From contig NZ_KB890024.1 of NCBI RefSeq assembly GCF_000372965.1, forward strand, positions 2,916,839 through 2,980,838: DNA of 64,000 bases, given 5' to 3'. Below, piece after piece: positions 63,740 through 64,000 of the stretch. Origin of the DNA: Hoeflea sp. 108. Its GTDB lineage: Bacteria > Pseudomonadota > Alphaproteobacteria > Rhizobiales > Rhizobiaceae. The translations under genes and the position numbers were made by a program. Position 1 is the stretch's first letter; each line of letters starts with the position of its first letter. The notes under the pieces were generated by a model that had not been told where the DNA came from, did not search any database, and worked only from the letters and a program-made list of their open reading frames with translations.

Positions 63740-64000
63740 TTGGATCAGCTTGTCAATCGCCCAGAAGGCGCCACCGCAGAGACCATCGAGAAGGCGCTGG
63801 GGCTGGACAGCAAGGGCCGCGCGCGCCGTCGCCGCAAGGGCTGGCTCTGGCTCGTGCTTGCCCTGGCGCTGGTTGCCGGCAGCTATGCAGCATACTCGCT
63901 TCTTGCCACGCCCTCCGAACGTGTCGTCTACACCGCCCAGCCCGCCGAGATCGGCGACCTGACCGTCGAAGTATCGGCGACAGGCACCCTGCAGCCCCTG
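63740..64000 (+). CDS. Membrane-fusion protein (HlyD/MacA-like), N-terminal part
   Basis: The frame runs off the right edge after 87 codons. It starts at a TTG at 63740 (DQLVNRPEGATAETIEKAL follows). A basic cluster (GRARRRRKG), one membrane helix (WLWLVLALALVAGSYAAYSL), and the beginning of the first lipoyl/beta strand (YTAQPAEIGDLTVEVSATGT) follow. This is the layout of MacA-type adaptors, usually followed by a MacB ABC transporter. No ATG is available in the frame nearby. Confidence 0.75.
   Translation, partial: MDQLVNRPEGATAETIEKALGLDSKGRARRRRKGWLWLVLALALVAGSYAAYSLLATPSERVVYTAQPAEIGDLTVEVSATGTLQPL

Overview
The window is a chromosomal segment of a GC-rich alphaproteobacterium of the Hyphomicrobiales (Rhizobiales), most like the Mesorhizobium/Aminobacter/Phyllobacteriaceae group. 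The reasons are the fused gene order nuoA-N / birA / rnj / mce / DUF1467 / proS / lolC / lolD known from rhizobia, a short ProRS without editing insert, aerobic-type cobalamin genes (cobG, cobN) alongside cbiD, GAAC-N7-GAAC SOS boxes, and palindromic repeats typical of these genomes. All calls come from reading the sequence; no database search was run. 

Layout: 0-8.2 kb holds membrane and metal-homeostasis genes (DUF1624 protein and methyltransferase, two MerR regulators, mgtE, zntA), tRNA-Leu(GAG), lipB, and a tiny SOS-controlled membrane peptide. 8.2-13.7 kb (minus strand) is an old tandem duplication of proS-lolC-lolD: one copy is complete; in the other only the LolC permease survives, with proS and lolD reduced to scars. 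13.7-14.0 kb contains an alpha-r9-like small RNA. 14.1-33.1 kb (minus strand) is the complex I operon nuoABCDEFGHIJKLMN followed by birA, rnj, mce and a DUF1467 gene; it includes an extra gene with a helix-hairpin-helix domain that is also fused to NuoE. 33.4-35.1 kb has a YcaQ-like DNA glycosylase and a frameshifted NADAR gene. 

35.3-52.4 kb is a large cobalamin cluster headed by a B12 riboswitch: DUF1636 gene, cobW, cobN, cobG, cobH, cobI, cobJ, (cobK antisense), cobL, cobE, cobM, (cbiD antisense), cobA, cobB, cobS, cobT. Most neighbours overlap by ATGA/GTGA/TTGA. Two homologous about 190-bp palindromic elements are inserted in frame in cobN and cobG. cobF is not present; CbiD probably performs C1 methylation/deacylation. 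cobO, cobQ, cobD, cobC, cobP and the CobN partner chelatase subunits must lie elsewhere. 

52.6-64 kb is a mixed region: a sulfate-binding protein next to an Rrf2 regulator, an RND efflux pair, an LLM flavin oxidoreductase, small membrane proteins and lipoproteins, a cytochrome b561, two tandemly duplicated tRNA-Lys(CTT) units, a PhzF-family enzyme, and the start of a membrane-fusion protein cut by the window edge.
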